From NCBI RefSeq assembly GCF_025244905.1, contig NZ_CP104285.1, forward strand, positions 3,658,001-3,722,000: 64,000 nt of DNA, read 5' to 3'. This document shows, one piece after another, positions 54,228 through 64,000 of the stretch. Each line of letters starts with the position of its first letter. The first letter of the stretch is position 1. Source of the stretch: Enterobacter mori (GTDB lineage: Bacteria > Pseudomonadota > Gammaproteobacteria > Enterobacterales > Enterobacteriaceae). A program made the translations under genes and the position numbers. A model generated the notes under the pieces. It did not search any database. It had not been told where the DNA came from and saw only the letters and a program-made list of their open reading frames with translations.

Positions 54228-54266
54228 ATCGAATAAAAATACAGAAATTACGAATAAGCATTCATT
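54228..54266 (+). promoter_or_regulatory. ArgR operator of argA (two ARG boxes)
   Basis: Two 18-base ARG-box-like sequences, ATCGAATAAAAATACAGA (54228-54245) and TACGAATAAGCATTCATT (54249-54266), are separated by exactly 3 bases, the spacing of ArgR operators. They lie just ahead of the argA start and would give arginine repression. Each deviates from the consensus at 2-3 positions. Confidence 0.75.
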
Positions 54267-54278
54267 AAGGGTTGTGCC

Positions 54279-55610
54279 ATGGTGAAGGAACGTAGAACCG
54301 AACTGGTCCAGGGATTCCGCCATTCTGTTCCTTATATCAACGCCCATCGGGGGAAAACGTTCGTCATCATGCTCGGCGGCGAAGCCATTGAGCATGAAAA
54401 TTTTTCAAGTATAGTCAACGACATAGGCCTGCTGCACAGTCTCGGCATCCGTCTGGTTGTTGTGTATGGCGCACGCCCGCAGATCGATGCCAATCTGGCC
54501 TCTCATCAGCATGAGCCTATTTATCACAAACATACCCGCGTGACGGATGCAAAAACGCTTGAACTGGTGAAACAGGCTGCGGGTCTGCTGCAGCTGGACA
54601 TTACCGCCCGCCTGTCGATGAGCCTGAACAATACGCCGCTGCAGGGTGCGCATATTAACGTCGTGAGCGGTAACTTCATCATCGCTCAGCCGCTTGGCGT
54701 GGACGATGGCGTGGATTATTGCCACAGCGGTCGTATTCGTCGTATCGATGAAGAGGCCATTCACCGTCAGTTGGACAGCGGTGCCATCGTGCTGATGGGC
54801 CCGGTCGCTGTTTCTGTAACGGGCGAAAGTTTTAACCTGACGTCTGAAGAGATTGCCACCCAGCTTGCTATCAAGCTGAAAGCGGAAAAAATGATTGGGT
54901 TTTGTTCCTCACAGGGTGTCGAAAACGATGAAGGGATGATTGTGCCTGAATTATTTCCCAACGAAGCGCAGGCGCGCGTTGAAGAGCTCGAGGAAGCGGG
55001 AGATTACCACTCAGGCACCGTGCGCTTTTTGCGCGGAGCAGTAAAGGCCTGCCGCAGCGGCGTGCGCCGTAGCCACCTCATCAGCTACCAGGAGGACGGC
55101 GCCCTGCTGCAGGAGCTGTTCTCCCGCGACGGTATTGGTACGCAGATTGTGATGGAGAGCGCCGAGCAGATCCGTCGAGCCACCATCAACGATATCGGCG
55201 GCATTCTGGAACTGATTCGTCCTCTGGAACAGCAGGGTATTCTGGTGCGTCGCTCACGCGAACAGCTGGAGATGGAGATTGATAAATTCACCATCATCCA
55301 GCGCGATAACCTGACCATCGCCTGTGCCGCGCTCTATCCGTTCCCGGAGGAGAAGATCGGCGAAATGGCCTGCGTTGCCGTGCATCCTGACTACCGCAGC
55401 TCTTCGCGCGGCGAGATGCTGCTGGAGCGTGTGGCAGCCCAGGCGCGCCAGATTGGGCTCAGCAAGCTGTTTGTTCTGACGACACGCAGCATTCACTGGT
55501 TCCAGGAACGCGGCTTTACGCCGGTCGACATTGATTCACTGCCGGAAAGCAAGAAAGAGATGTACAACTATCAGCGTCGTTCAAAAGTGCTGATGGCTGA
55601 CCTGGGATAA
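54279..55610 (+). CDS. argA: N-acetylglutamate synthase
   Basis: ArgA acetylates glutamate, the first step of arginine synthesis, and is inhibited by arginine. It is 443 residues: an N-terminal amino-acid-kinase-like domain (about 20-280) that binds arginine, and a C-terminal GNAT acetyltransferase domain (about 295-440; [18 protein letters not shown] acetyl-CoA loop). It is divergent from amiC and convergent with recD. Confidence 0.97.
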   Translation: MVKERRTELVQGFRHSVPYINAHRGKTFVIMLGGEAIEHENFSSIVNDIGLLHSLGIRLVVVYGARPQIDANLASHQHEPIYHKHTRVTDAKTLELVKQAAGLLQLDITARLSMSLNNTPLQGAHINVVSGNFIIAQPLGVDDGVDYCHSGRIRRIDEEAIHRQLDSGAIVLMGPVAVSVTGESFNLTSEEIATQLAIKLKAEKMIGFCSSQGVENDEGMIVPELFPNEAQARVEELEEAGDYHSGTVRFLRGAVKACRSGVRRSHLISYQEDGALLQELFSRDGIGTQIVMESAEQIRRATINDIGGILELIRPLEQQGILVRRSREQLEMEIDKFTIIQRDNLTIACAALYPFPEEKIGEMACVAVHPDYRSSSRGEMLLERVAAQARQIGLSKLFVLTTRSIHWFQERGFTPVDIDSLPESKKEMYNYQRRSKVLMADLG

Positions 55611-55615
55611 TATTG

Positions 55616-55643
55616 CGCCCTCACCGTCCGGTGAGGGCGTTTT
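55616..55643. terminator. Bidirectional terminator between argA and recD
   Basis: The 10-base stem CGCCCTCACC and GGTGAGGGCG with a 4-base loop is followed by TTTTA on the + strand. It ends argA and possibly recD. Confidence 0.85.
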
Positions 55644-55645
55644 AC

Positions 55646-57466
55646 TTAGAGGGACTCGAAAATCGCGCTTAAGCCGCTTCGACGTTCCGTGCGTGCGGCA
55701 ATCGCTTGTACCAGAACGCGTTCATCGGTATAAAGCGACAGCCGCTGACGCGCGCGGGTAATGGCGGTGTAAATCAGCTCTCGGGTGATGACGGGCGACA
55801 GCTGCGTAGGCAGGATCAGCGCCGCATGATTAAACTCAGAGCCCTGGGATTTGTGTACCGTCATCGCCCACGCCGTATCATGCTCGGGCAGGCGGCTTGG
55901 CTGTACGGACTTCACGCTTCCCTCCGGCATCATGAACCAGACGCGCAGCCCCTGACCGCGATCAAGCGCAATTCCGATATCCCCATTAAACAATCCCAGC
56001 GCGCTGTCATTGCGGGAGATCATTACCGGTCGCCCCTCGTACCAGCGCGAATGCGGTAAACGGTTGATTTTACGCTTCTGCGCCAGCAGCTGTTCCAGCC
56101 TGTCGTTTAGCCCACTGACGCCAAATGGCCCCTCCCTCAGCGCACACAGCAGCTGATATTCGCCGAACGCGGCAATGACCTGCTCCGGCGTATTATGCTG
56201 TTGTACACAGGTCAGGAAGTGCTGATATCCCTCCAGCGCGTCATCCAGCATCGTCTGATACTCTTCACTGTTTTGCAGCGATTTTTTCTCGATGTCGGTA
56301 AAGGAGCCGTCAAAAACCACGCGCGTGCTGTGCCGATCGCCACGGTTTACCGCAGCAGCCAACTGACCGATGCCGGAGTCGCTGCCGAAACGGTAACTTT
56401 TTTGCAGCAGACACAGGCTGTCGCGCAGCGCACCCGCTACCGGAGAGTTATCAGGTTCGAGCGCGCAGCCGGTCAGGCGTGCCAGCTCCTGAGCACGCGC
56501 TGCGGTATAGCCAAAACTGGCGTAGGTGCAAATATCCCCCAGCACTGCTCCGGCTTCCACAGAGGCAAGCTGATCGCGATCGCCAAGGAAAATAACCCGC
56601 GCGTGAGGCGGCAGCGCATCAATCAGCCGCGACATCATCGTCAGGTCGATCATTGAGGCTTCATCCACCACCAGCACGTCCAGATGCAGCGGGTTGCCGG
56701 CATGATATCGCAGCCGCTGGCTGCCCGGCTGTGCGCCAAGCAGACGGTGTAAGGTGCTGGCCTCATTGGGGAAAAGTGCAAGCTGCGCCTCGGTAAGCGG
56801 CAGTTTTTGCAGCGCCCCACCCAACGACTCCGTGAGTCGAGCCGCGGCTTTACCGGTAGGTGCGGCCAGCCGGATACGGCATTTCTGCTCGCCAGATAGC
56901 TGAATCAGCGCCGCGAGGAGTTTTGCTACCGTGGTGGTTTTCCCCGTGCCCGGTCCGCCAGAAATTACCGAAATCCGCCGCGTTAAGGCCACGGCCGCCG
57001 CCACTTTTTGCCAGTCGATGGCCTCGCCCGAGCTAAACAGGCCATCCAGCGTTTGTCGAAGCTGCGCTTCATCACACGGAAGCGGGGCATTCGTTTCGCT
57101 GAAAAAGCGCGCCACCGTCAACTCGTTGCGCCACAAGCGGTTGAGGTATAAACGCTCGCCGGTCAGGATCATCGGCGTTTGCGTTTCAGCCCCGCTGACG
57201 GCGGGAGAGCGGAGTAATACAGCCTGCCAGTCCACTGATTCCCCCAGCAGAACGAAACAGGACTGCAATACCGCAGGCATTTGTTCATTCAGCACCAGAC
57301 GCGAAAGCGGCAGGCAAACGTGACCTTCTCCTGCGTCTTTGCTGAGGAGAGCGGCAGCGAGCATCACCTCCGGCTCTTCGCCCGCCACCATCATGGCGAA
57401 CTGAACGTCAAGGTGGCGCAGCACGCGTTGCTCCACGGCTTCCAGCAATAGTTCCAGCATCCTCAT
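55646..57466 (-). CDS. recD: RecBCD enzyme subunit RecD (5'-3' helicase)
   Basis: RecD is the fast 5'-3' helicase of RecBCD, needed for its nuclease activity. It is 606 residues, close to the usual 608. Walker [10 protein letters not shown] is at residues 170-178 and Walker B is in [12 protein letters not shown]; superfamily-1 motifs follow to [11 protein letters not shown]. The start overlaps the recB stop by 4 bases (ATGA). Confidence 0.96.
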   Translation of the reverse strand: MRMLELLLEAVEQRVLRHLDVQFAMMVAGEEPEVMLAAALLSKDAGEGHVCLPLSRLVLNEQMPAVLQSCFVLLGESVDWQAVLLRSPAVSGAETQTPMILTGERLYLNRLWRNELTVARFFSETNAPLPCDEAQLRQTLDGLFSSGEAIDWQKVAAAVALTRRISVISGGPGTGKTTTVAKLLAALIQLSGEQKCRIRLAAPTGKAAARLTESLGGALQKLPLTEAQLALFPNEASTLHRLLGAQPGSQRLRYHAGNPLHLDVLVVDEASMIDLTMMSRLIDALPPHARVIFLGDRDQLASVEAGAVLGDICTYASFGYTAARAQELARLTGCALEPDNSPVAGALRDSLCLLQKSYRFGSDSGIGQLAAAVNRGDRHSTRVVFDGSFTDIEKKSLQNSEEYQTMLDDALEGYQHFLTCVQQHNTPEQVIAAFGEYQLLCALREGPFGVSGLNDRLEQLLAQKRKINRLPHSRWYEGRPVMISRNDSALGLFNGDIGIALDRGQGLRVWFMMPEGSVKSVQPSRLPEHDTAWAMTVHKSQGSEFNHAALILPTQLSPVITRELIYTAITRARQRLSLYTDERVLVQAIAARTERRSGLSAIFESL

Positions 57467-60400
57467 GCCATCTCCTCCGTGGTTGTGGCAAACAACTCAT
57501 CCATCTTTTCTATCAATGCCGCGTCCGGGCGTGTGCTGAAAATGCCGGAGTGGGGATCCGTAGCGTCCACCCCGCGCAGGAAGAGATAAATAACACCGCC
57601 GAAATGATCTTCATAACGGTAATCGGCAATGCGGTGGCGCAGATAGCGATGCAGCGCCAGAGTATAAAGCTGATACTGCAGATCGTAGCGATGCTGCTGC
57701 ATGGCTGCTGCCATCGCGTCTTGCGTGTAGGCGTCGCTGCTGTCACCCAGCCAGTTCGATTTGTAATCCAGCAGGTAGTAACGCCCTTCGTGGCGGAAAA
57801 CCAGGTCGATAAAACCTTTTAACATCCCCTGAACCTGGCGGAAGTTCAAGGGCGGGCAGCCAGCGGAAAGCGGATCGTACTCACGGATCAACGCATCAAG
57901 CGCATCGGCTTTAAGCGGGCTGGCGATAGGGAGATAAAACTCCATTTCCACCTGTTTGTCTTTGGCGGTCAACTGGCTGAGCGAAATCCTCTGCTGCGTG
58001 AGCGGTGCCTGCAAAATCGCAGTGACCCAGTCGGTGAGGACGGGCTGCCATTTCTCGTCAAAGCCGCCGCTCTGGAGCATTTTCAGCACCCACTCCGTAG
58101 AAACCGGCTGGGTGAAATCCAGTTCTTCAAACAGGCTGTGTAAAAAGGTGCCGGGTGACGCGCCGCGTGGGAACTGATGCGGAGTCAGGACAGGCTCAGG
58201 AAGGACCTCCCCCACTCCGGCGGCATCCACATCCAGCTTCGGCATCAGATCCTGCGCAATGCTCTGCCCGTGCTGCTGTAAACCGGAGTAACTGGTTACG
58301 CGCCAATCGTCAGCGAGAGTTCGCTGGATTTGCCGGGCATTCAGATCGGCAACAGGCTGCTCCGGCATCTGCCAGCGGCTGTTATCCGGCGATGAGGGAA
58401 TAAGCAGAGCAATATGGTCACCACACAGCGCCTCAATGCACTGGCGCAGGCCTGCCGCATCTTTTGGCTCTCCGAGCTGAATAAGACGTCCCAGCGCGCT
58501 TAAATGGAAATCGGTCTCTCCTGACTTTTCACCACGGCGACGGAACAGCGGCGCAATGCCCAGACTGCAGTGCCAGACCGAGCGGGTCAGCGCCACGTAG
58601 AGCAGGCGTAAATCCTCTGCCAGACGCTCAGCCTCCGCCAGCTCAACGCTGGATTCCGCTTTACTGAGATCGAGCACGGCTTCAAATGAGTCACGGTCGT
58701 GGTAAAAGGCCTGGTCCTGCACGCGATAATTGGCGATAAACGGGAGCCAGACCAGCGGATACTCCAGGCCTTTAGATTTGTGAATGGTGACGATCTGCAC
58801 CAGATGCTTATCGCTTTCGAGGCGCATCTGCTGACTGGATGAATTACTGTTCGGATCGGCAATCTGCTGTGACAGCCAGCGCACCAGCGCATGCTCGCTT
58901 TCGAGCTGCGTTCCCGCTTCCTGCAACAGCTCGCTGATATGCAGAATATCGGTCAGGCGGCGCTCACCGCCTGCCGTGGCGAGCATATTCTCCGCAATCT
59001 GACGCTTCGCCATCAGTTCGCGCAGCATGGCCATTACGCCGCGTTTTTGCCAGCGTTCCCGGTAGTGGGCAAACTCTTCCACGACGTTATCCCAGGCTTC
59101 CTCATCGTTGTTAAGCGCGTCAATATCACGGGCATTCAACCCCATCATTGCGCTGGCCAGGGCGCTGCGAAGCGTGCTTTCACGCTCGGGGGCCAACACG
59201 GCCTGCAGCAGCCATAGCATCTCCTGAGCTTCCAGAGTTTCAAAGACGCTGTCGCGATTCGAGAGATAGACGGACGGGATATTGAGCAAGGTCAGCGCAT
59301 CGCGTACCAGCGCCGCCTCCTGGCGGCTGCGCACCAGCACCGTAATATCGGATGCCTTGACGGGGTTCGCCTGCTTCCCTCGCCATAACACGGCTTCGCC
59401 ACGCGCTCCGGCACTCAGCCAGTCGCGGATCTGTGCGGCGCAGTGTTGCGCCATCGCACTTTGATAATCCCCAACGCCGCAGCCTTCACCGTCGAGCAGC
59501 CAAAGGTTCATGGCTGGCTGAGCCACGCCATTGAGCTCAAAGCGCAACGAGGCGTTTTTTTCAGCAAACTTAACCGGCTGGAAAGGAATTTCCCGGAACA
59601 TAAACGCCGCGTCCATCTGCTTAAAGAGCGTGTTGACGCTTTCCACCATGCCCGGAGCGGATCGCCAGTTAGTCTCTAAGGTGTAATGGGCTGCAACTTC
59701 GCTACGAGCCTTCATGTAGGTAAAAATGTCGGCGCCACGGAAGGCGTAAATCGCCTGCTTCGGATCACCGATTAACAGCAGCGCGGTGTTGGGCTGCTGA
59801 CGCCAGATACGGCGGAAAATGCGGTACTGCTGGGGGTCCGTATCCTGAAACTCATCGATCATCGCCACCGGAAAACGCGTGCGGATTGCCGCAGCAAGCG
59901 CTTCGCCATTTTCACTGCACAGCGCGGCATCCAGACGGCTTAGCATATCGTCGAAGCCCAGCTCACCCCGACGGCGTTTTTCACGCGCCACGGTTTCACG
60001 GATTTCCGTCATAGCGCGGGTAATCATTAAGTCGTTAAGCGTTAACGGCTCAGCCAGTAGACTCTCGATGGCAACAAAAAGAGGATGCTCTGGCACGATG
60101 CCATCGGCTTTCGTCCGCTCGGTCAAAAAACGCTGGGAGAACTTTTCCAGAGCATCCGGAAGCTGGTAGCCTCGCGTCTCTTCCTGTGCCCAGGCGCTGA
60201 TCTTGTCGATCCATTTGCCCTGATTGCCGCGGTTAAATTTTTTCCTGTCGATACCGGAGTTTTCGAGGATCGAGACAATTTCACCGACGGACTCATTCCA
60301 CTTTTGCTTCAAGGTCGCAATTTGCGTGACAATCTTTTCATGGCGTGATGCCAGCGTTTCGTCCGCTGGCGGCGGTGATTTGATGACGGGCGCTTCCCCC

Positions 60401-61005
60401 TGCAGATAGCGATCGATAGCGCGCAAAAGCTCTTCAGGGCCTTTCCACAACGCATGCACCGCTTCGGCGATGTCACGTTGCAGGGGGTAACAGTGGCGAC
60501 GCCAGAAATCTGCACAGGCCTGATAGCGAAGCTCAGACTCGTCTTCAATGAGCTGCTGTTCAAACAGCATGCCGGACTCAAAGGCATTCAGGCTCAGCAT
60601 GCGCTGACAAAAGCCGTGGATGGTGAAAACGGACGCTTCATCCATTTGCCTTTCCGCCAGCAGCAGCCACTGCGCTGCCTGCTGCTTATCGGCAATTTCT
60701 TTCAGAAGGCTGGCGTAAAGCGGGTTATCGGTGCTCTGTCGCAGGCAAGCGATGCGCAGCTCGTGAATATTGGCACGGATTCGGCCACGCAGCTCGGCGG
60801 TAGCCGCTTCGGTGAAGGTCACCACCAGCAGCTCCTCCACGCTTAACGGACGCGGAAAAGCGGCAGTACCGCCAAGCCCTAACAGCAGACGCAGATAGAG
60901 CGCGGCGATGGTGTAGGTTTTTCCCGTTCCCGCTGAGGCTTCAATCAATCGTTCGCCCTGTAGAGGTAAACGTAAGGGATCAAGGGGCTCAGCGGTATCG
61001 GTCAT
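57463..61005 (-). CDS. recB: RecBCD enzyme subunit RecB (3'-5' helicase and nuclease)
   Basis: RecB carries the slow 3'-5' helicase and the single nuclease site of RecBCD, and loads RecA. It is 1180 residues. Walker [10 protein letters not shown] lies around K29, the UvrD-like motifs run through the first 870 residues, and the C-terminal nuclease domain has the catalytic D1080 and K1082 in LLDYKSNWL. It overlaps ptrA by 4 bases upstream. recC should lie just outside the window beyond ptrA. Confidence 0.97.
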   Translation of the reverse strand: MTDTAEPLDPLRLPLQGERLIEASAGTGKTYTIAALYLRLLLGLGGTAAFPRPLSVEELLVVTFTEAATAELRGRIRANIHELRIACLRQSTDNPLYASLLKEIADKQQAAQWLLLAERQMDEASVFTIHGFCQRMLSLNAFESGMLFEQQLIEDESELRYQACADFWRRHCYPLQRDIAEAVHALWKGPEELLRAIDRYLQGEAPVIKSPPPADETLASRHEKIVTQIATLKQKWNESVGEIVSILENSGIDRKKFNRGNQGKWIDKISAWAQEETRGYQLPDALEKFSQRFLTERTKADGIVPEHPLFVAIESLLAEPLTLNDLMITRAMTEIRETVAREKRRRGELGFDDMLSRLDAALCSENGEALAAAIRTRFPVAMIDEFQDTDPQQYRIFRRIWRQQPNTALLLIGDPKQAIYAFRGADIFTYMKARSEVAAHYTLETNWRSAPGMVESVNTLFKQMDAAFMFREIPFQPVKFAEKNASLRFELNGVAQPAMNLWLLDGEGCGVGDYQSAMAQHCAAQIRDWLSAGARGEAVLWRGKQANPVKASDITVLVRSRQEAALVRDALTLLNIPSVYLSNRDSVFETLEAQEMLWLLQAVLAPERESTLRSALASAMMGLNARDIDALNNDEEAWDNVVEEFAHYRERWQKRGVMAMLRELMAKRQIAENMLATAGGERRLTDILHISELLQEAGTQLESEHALVRWLSQQIADPNSNSSSQQMRLESDKHLVQIVTIHKSKGLEYPLVWLPFIANYRVQDQAFYHDRDSFEAVLDLSKAESSVELAEAERLAEDLRLLYVALTRSVWHCSLGIAPLFRRRGEKSGETDFHLSALGRLIQLGEPKDAAGLRQCIEALCGDHIALLIPSSPDNSRWQMPEQPVADLNARQIQRTLADDWRVTSYSGLQQHGQSIAQDLMPKLDVDAAGVGEVLPEPVLTPHQFPRGASPGTFLHSLFEELDFTQPVSTEWVLKMLQSGGFDEKWQPVLTDWVTAILQAPLTQQRISLSQLTAKDKQVEMEFYLPIASPLKADALDALIREYDPLSAGCPPLNFRQVQGMLKGFIDLVFRHEGRYYLLDYKSNWLGDSSDAYTQDAMAAAMQQHRYDLQYQLYTLALHRYLRHRIADYRYEDHFGGVIYLFLRGVDATDPHSGIFSTRPDAALIEKMDELFATTTEEMA

Positions 61006-63884
61006 TCTTTCTTACTCCAGGGCATTGATTGCTGCAGTGCAGTGACGCTCTTCCAGACTTTCCAGCCTTTCGGGTTTACGTAATCCGTTTTGCCATTTTG
61101 GCTACCGGAAACCTGAGACAGAATGGCGATCCCCTGCGGTTTAATCACCGCCTGATGGAAGAAGTCGGCAACCTTCTGAGGCGTCAGCTGTTTTATTTCG
61201 GCCACTACTTTATCACGCGAATCAAACTTCAGATTACCACGATCAAAATCTTTGCTCAGTTGAGAAGCTTCCTCACCCAGCGTTTGCGGTGCCTGCATCA
61301 CCTGCGCAATGACCGCCTGCTGGATCTGGGCAAACTCGTCCGGCTTCATGGCGCGCAGTTTTGCTTCCGCCTGCGGGAAGAAAGCCTGATAGCGCTGCCA
61401 GAGGTAGGCAGGCTGTTTATCACTGCTTTGCAGCAGGAAGCCAAGACCCCACTGGCGGCCCACGTTCATGGAAAAGGCGAAGACCGCATAGCCAAGCTGC
61501 TCTTCAGTACGCAACTGGTTGTAGAACCACGGCTGGATGATTTGTCCGAGAACAGCACTCTGCGCAGAGCTGGCAAACTCATCATAACCGGTCGGGACAA
61601 ATACGGCGGCCAGCGCGGAATCGGTGCTGCTACCCGCTTTTTCGAAAATCACATTCTGCTTTTTCTCAACCAGCACGTCCTGGTTGCGACACCACTCGTC
61701 ACCTTTTGAACCCAGCTGTGTACGGACATTTTGCGCCAGGGTTTTAGCCTGATCTTCGCTCATATTGCCCACGATCAGGAACTCCGGGCGCGTATTGACC
61801 TTCAGCGCATCACGGTATGCCAGCACATCTTTTAATGAGATAGATGGCAAGAGCGCGCGGCGCTCTTCACGCTGGAAGTAAGGGATCTGCGACAGCATTT
61901 GCGCAGGCATAATCGCCATATCGTAGGCTTTGCCCTTCTCTGCGGAATCCATCATTTGCGCATACCAGGACTTGGCCTGCTCAAGCTGCTCTTGCGTTGG
62001 CGTGTAGCTGAAGTAGCCTTCCAGGAGCGCCTGGAACAGCTGCGGCAAACGCTGAGTATAGCCGTTGGCATTGACCATCAAGCCGTTATTGGCGTTGGTC
62101 GAGAAGCTTATCCCCCCGACGGCGGCCTGGTTGCTGAGCTGATCGAGTGCAATACCGGCCAGATAGTCATTGAGTGCAAACATCACCTGATTTTTAGCGC
62201 TATCCATCGCTTTCGGGTTACGCAGAACCACGCTGACATCGGCTTTTGGCTCACTTGCGAAGTAGCGGCTTGGGGTATAGACCACGCGCAGCGTTGGCTC
62301 ATCAACGATAAGTTCCGGATGCGGGTACGCTTTTGTTGTTTTAATCAGCGAAAAATCGTCCGGGATGTAGGGATTCAGCTCCGGCAGTTTCAACGCAATC
62401 TCACTGGCTTTTTTCTGCCAGTCTGCAAAAGTTGGTTCGCTGATTTTATCGACCTGATAAGGCGCATCCACGAAATAGGCCGTTTTATTATGCGGCTCGT
62501 TCGGGCTGATGTACCAGATACGGGCGTTCTGCGGCGTCATCATGGCCAGACGCGCTTTCACCGCATCTGCGTCATACCGATCGGCGATATTGACCGCATC
62601 CAGCGTGTGTTCCACCGGCACGCGGATCATGGTATCCGCCAGCCACTCAACGTAATCCATGTCGCGCGTAATGGACGGGTAACGGAAATCGAGATCCAGT
62701 ACATGTGCCAGTTCGTCAAAGTAGCGTTTATCGACGCCTTTCTCACGCAGTAATGAGAGATAGCTAAAGATGGCCGCAACCACCTCGTCACGGTTAGCCA
62801 ACCCTTTATCCGTCAGGGTCGCGGAAATGGCCAGCACGCCGCTGTTGCCGTTCACGACGGGATCGGAATCTGCGCGAATACCTTCCACCAGCCCCTGTTT
62901 TTGCAGCCAGTCAGAGAGCGTGCCTGGGCTACGATTACCGATAATATAGGTTACCAGCTCGTCAGTTTTGCTGCGGAATTGCGCGGTGTTGTTATCAATG
63001 CGGAACTCAACGCGCAGCACTTTGCGCGGCATGGCAGGAACATAGTGGATCACGATCCCTTTCTGCGCATCCGTGACAACCGGAACGCTAATCTCCGGGA
63101 GATCGATGTTCTTATTTGGCACACGACCAAACGTCTGCGCCGCCATGCTCGCCAGCTGTGGCAACGGCTTGTTGCTGTAGATAACCGCTTTCATCAGGTT
63201 AGCGGAGTAGTATTTATCGCGAAACGCGTGCAGCGCATCAAGCACCGGGCTACCCGGTTTATCGCTCAGGGTTTCCAGGTTGCCGCCCGAAAAACGCGAA
63301 CCTGGGTGCGCCGGGTTGATGGTTTCGGCACTCACCTGTGCCATACGCATACCGTCGCGGGTGCGGGCCAGGGTCAGCTCGGCGTTAACGGCGTTGCGTT
63401 CACGGTCAGCGTATTTTTTATCCAGAAGCGGCGCAGCAATCGAATCCGCCAGGCGGTCGACAGCCCCTTCCAGCGCATCGTTTTCAACTTCGAGGTAAAA
63501 CGCGGTGCGGTACGGTGCCGTACTGGCGTTGTGACTGCCACCGTGCATTTTCAGGAATTCGGACAGGCTATCTGGCTGCGGGTATTTTTTTGACCCCATC
63601 AGCGTCATGTGTTCCAGATAGTGTGCCAGCCCCGGATGGGCCTCGGGATCTTCAAGCGACCCGACCGGCACAACTAATGCCGAGAGCGATTTCACCGCTT
63701 GCGGATCGGAAACGAGCAGCACGGTCATACCATTATCAAGGCGGATGGCCTGATACTGGCGGGTGTCTTTTTCGCTCTTACGGATAGTTTCCTGAACGGG
63801 TTGCCAACCGGAATCTGCCTGAGTGAAGGGGGCCCAAAGGGCGACAAACAAAACCAACGCTTTAAACAAGGTGCTGCCTGGCAT
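61002..63884 (-). CDS. ptrA: Pitrilysin (protease III)
   Basis: PtrA is a periplasmic M16 zinc protease that degrades small polypeptides such as insulin. It is 960 residues with a signal peptide ending about A23 (APFTQA). The inverted zinc motif HYLEH is at residues 88-92, followed by the second Glu about 75 residues later in ERNAVNAELTL. Four M16 domains follow. It sits in ptrA-recB-recD with overlapping ends; the neighbours are not functionally related. Confidence 0.97.
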   Translation of the reverse strand: MPGSTLFKALVLFVALWAPFTQADSGWQPVQETIRKSEKDTRQYQAIRLDNGMTVLLVSDPQAVKSLSALVVPVGSLEDPEAHPGLAHYLEHMTLMGSKKYPQPDSLSEFLKMHGGSHNASTAPYRTAFYLEVENDALEGAVDRLADSIAAPLLDKKYADRERNAVNAELTLARTRDGMRMAQVSAETINPAHPGSRFSGGNLETLSDKPGSPVLDALHAFRDKYYSANLMKAVIYSNKPLPQLASMAAQTFGRVPNKNIDLPEISVPVVTDAQKGIVIHYVPAMPRKVLRVEFRIDNNTAQFRSKTDELVTYIIGNRSPGTLSDWLQKQGLVEGIRADSDPVVNGNSGVLAISATLTDKGLANRDEVVAAIFSYLSLLREKGVDKRYFDELAHVLDLDFRYPSITRDMDYVEWLADTMIRVPVEHTLDAVNIADRYDADAVKARLAMMTPQNARIWYISPNEPHNKTAYFVDAPYQVDKISEPTFADWQKKASEIALKLPELNPYIPDDFSLIKTTKAYPHPELIVDEPTLRVVYTPSRYFASEPKADVSVVLRNPKAMDSAKNQVMFALNDYLAGIALDQLSNQAAVGGISFSTNANNGLMVNANGYTQRLPQLFQALLEGYFSYTPTQEQLEQAKSWYAQMMDSAEKGKAYDMAIMPAQMLSQIPYFQREERRALLPSISLKDVLAYRDALKVNTRPEFLIVGNMSEDQAKTLAQNVRTQLGSKGDEWCRNQDVLVEKKQNVIFEKAGSSTDSALAAVFVPTGYDEFASSAQSAVLGQIIQPWFYNQLRTEEQLGYAVFAFSMNVGRQWGLGFLLQSSDKQPAYLWQRYQAFFPQAEAKLRAMKPDEFAQIQQAVIAQVMQAPQTLGEEASQLSKDFDRGNLKFDSRDKVVAEIKQLTPQKVADFFHQAVIKPQGIAILSQVSGSQNGKTDYVNPKGWKVWKSVTALQQSMPWSKKE

Positions 63885-64000
63885 TACGACCTCTTTATCA
63901 CGGCTACATCATTAACAAACTGCGTGCTGGACGCGCCAGCATCTCTTTCTTTGGGTACATCAGTCCGTGATAAGAAGTGCATCATAAATGAACACCTCAT
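63885..64000. other. Upstream of ptrA, no gene seen
   Basis: 116 bases upstream of ptrA. By synteny this is the recC-ptrA intergenic region. An AGAGGTCGT ribosome-binding site precedes the ptrA ATG. I see no start or end of recC in it. Confidence 0.5.

Overview
The window is chromosomal DNA from a member of the Enterobacteriaceae. Gene order and protein lengths follow the Escherichia coli 59-63 min region (surE-ispD ... cys ... eno-pyrG-relA-barA ... sdaCB ... recBCD). The gene content suggests an Enterobacter-like relative: cysG joined to cysDNC, no mazEF, no cas genes beside iap, a glycerate kinase closing the glucarate operon, and many REP/BIME units. The genus is an inference from synteny and recalled family sequences; no search was run. 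Almost all of the DNA is core genome.

Layout. 1-3.6 kb: surE (cut by the window edge), truD, ispF, ispD, ftsB, ygbE. 3.7-8 kb: cysGDNC, sulfate activation plus siroheme synthesis. 8.2-13.8 kb: iap, then cysJIH, which completes sulfate reduction to sulfide. 14-15.2 kb: convergent queD and queE (queuosine precursor). 15.2-18.5 kb: an accessory aminosugar module (nanE and a PTS EIICB, divergent from a RpiR-type regulator). 18.5-26.2 kb: eno, pyrG, mazG, relA, rlmD. 26.3-29 kb: barA. 29.1-35.7 kb: glucarate operon gudP-gudX-gudD-garK, with garK split by an IS481-like element. 36-38.8 kb: yqcA, truC, yqcC, the CsrB small RNA and syd. 38.9-46.8 kb: queF, ppnN, sdaC, sdaB, xni, rlmM, ygdD. 46.9-48.4 kb: gcvA, the divergent GcvB small RNA, ygdI. 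48.5-52.2 kb: csdA-csdE, tcdA, mltA. 52.4-52.7 kb: three tandem initiator tRNA genes. 52.8-64 kb: amiC, argA, recD, recB, ptrA.

Several parts work together. CysG makes the siroheme used by CysI, and CysDNC-CysHIJ form the whole assimilatory pathway. QueD, QueE and QueF are three steps of preQ0/preQ1 synthesis. BarA is the sensor that, with UvrY, drives CsrB; csrB lies 9 kb from barA and keeps an 18-bp UvrY-type palindrome upstream. CsdA and CsdE serve TcdA in making the cyclic form of t6A in tRNA. RecB and RecD with RecC (just outside) form the recombination nuclease.

I found no wholly new system. The most informative accessory features are the IS insertion in garK, whose removal restores an in-frame 380-codon gene; the doubled repeat modules at the ends of that IS; the NanE-PTS-RpiR module with a repeat-rich divergent control region; and the absence of CRISPR-Cas and mazEF from sites where E. 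coli carries them.
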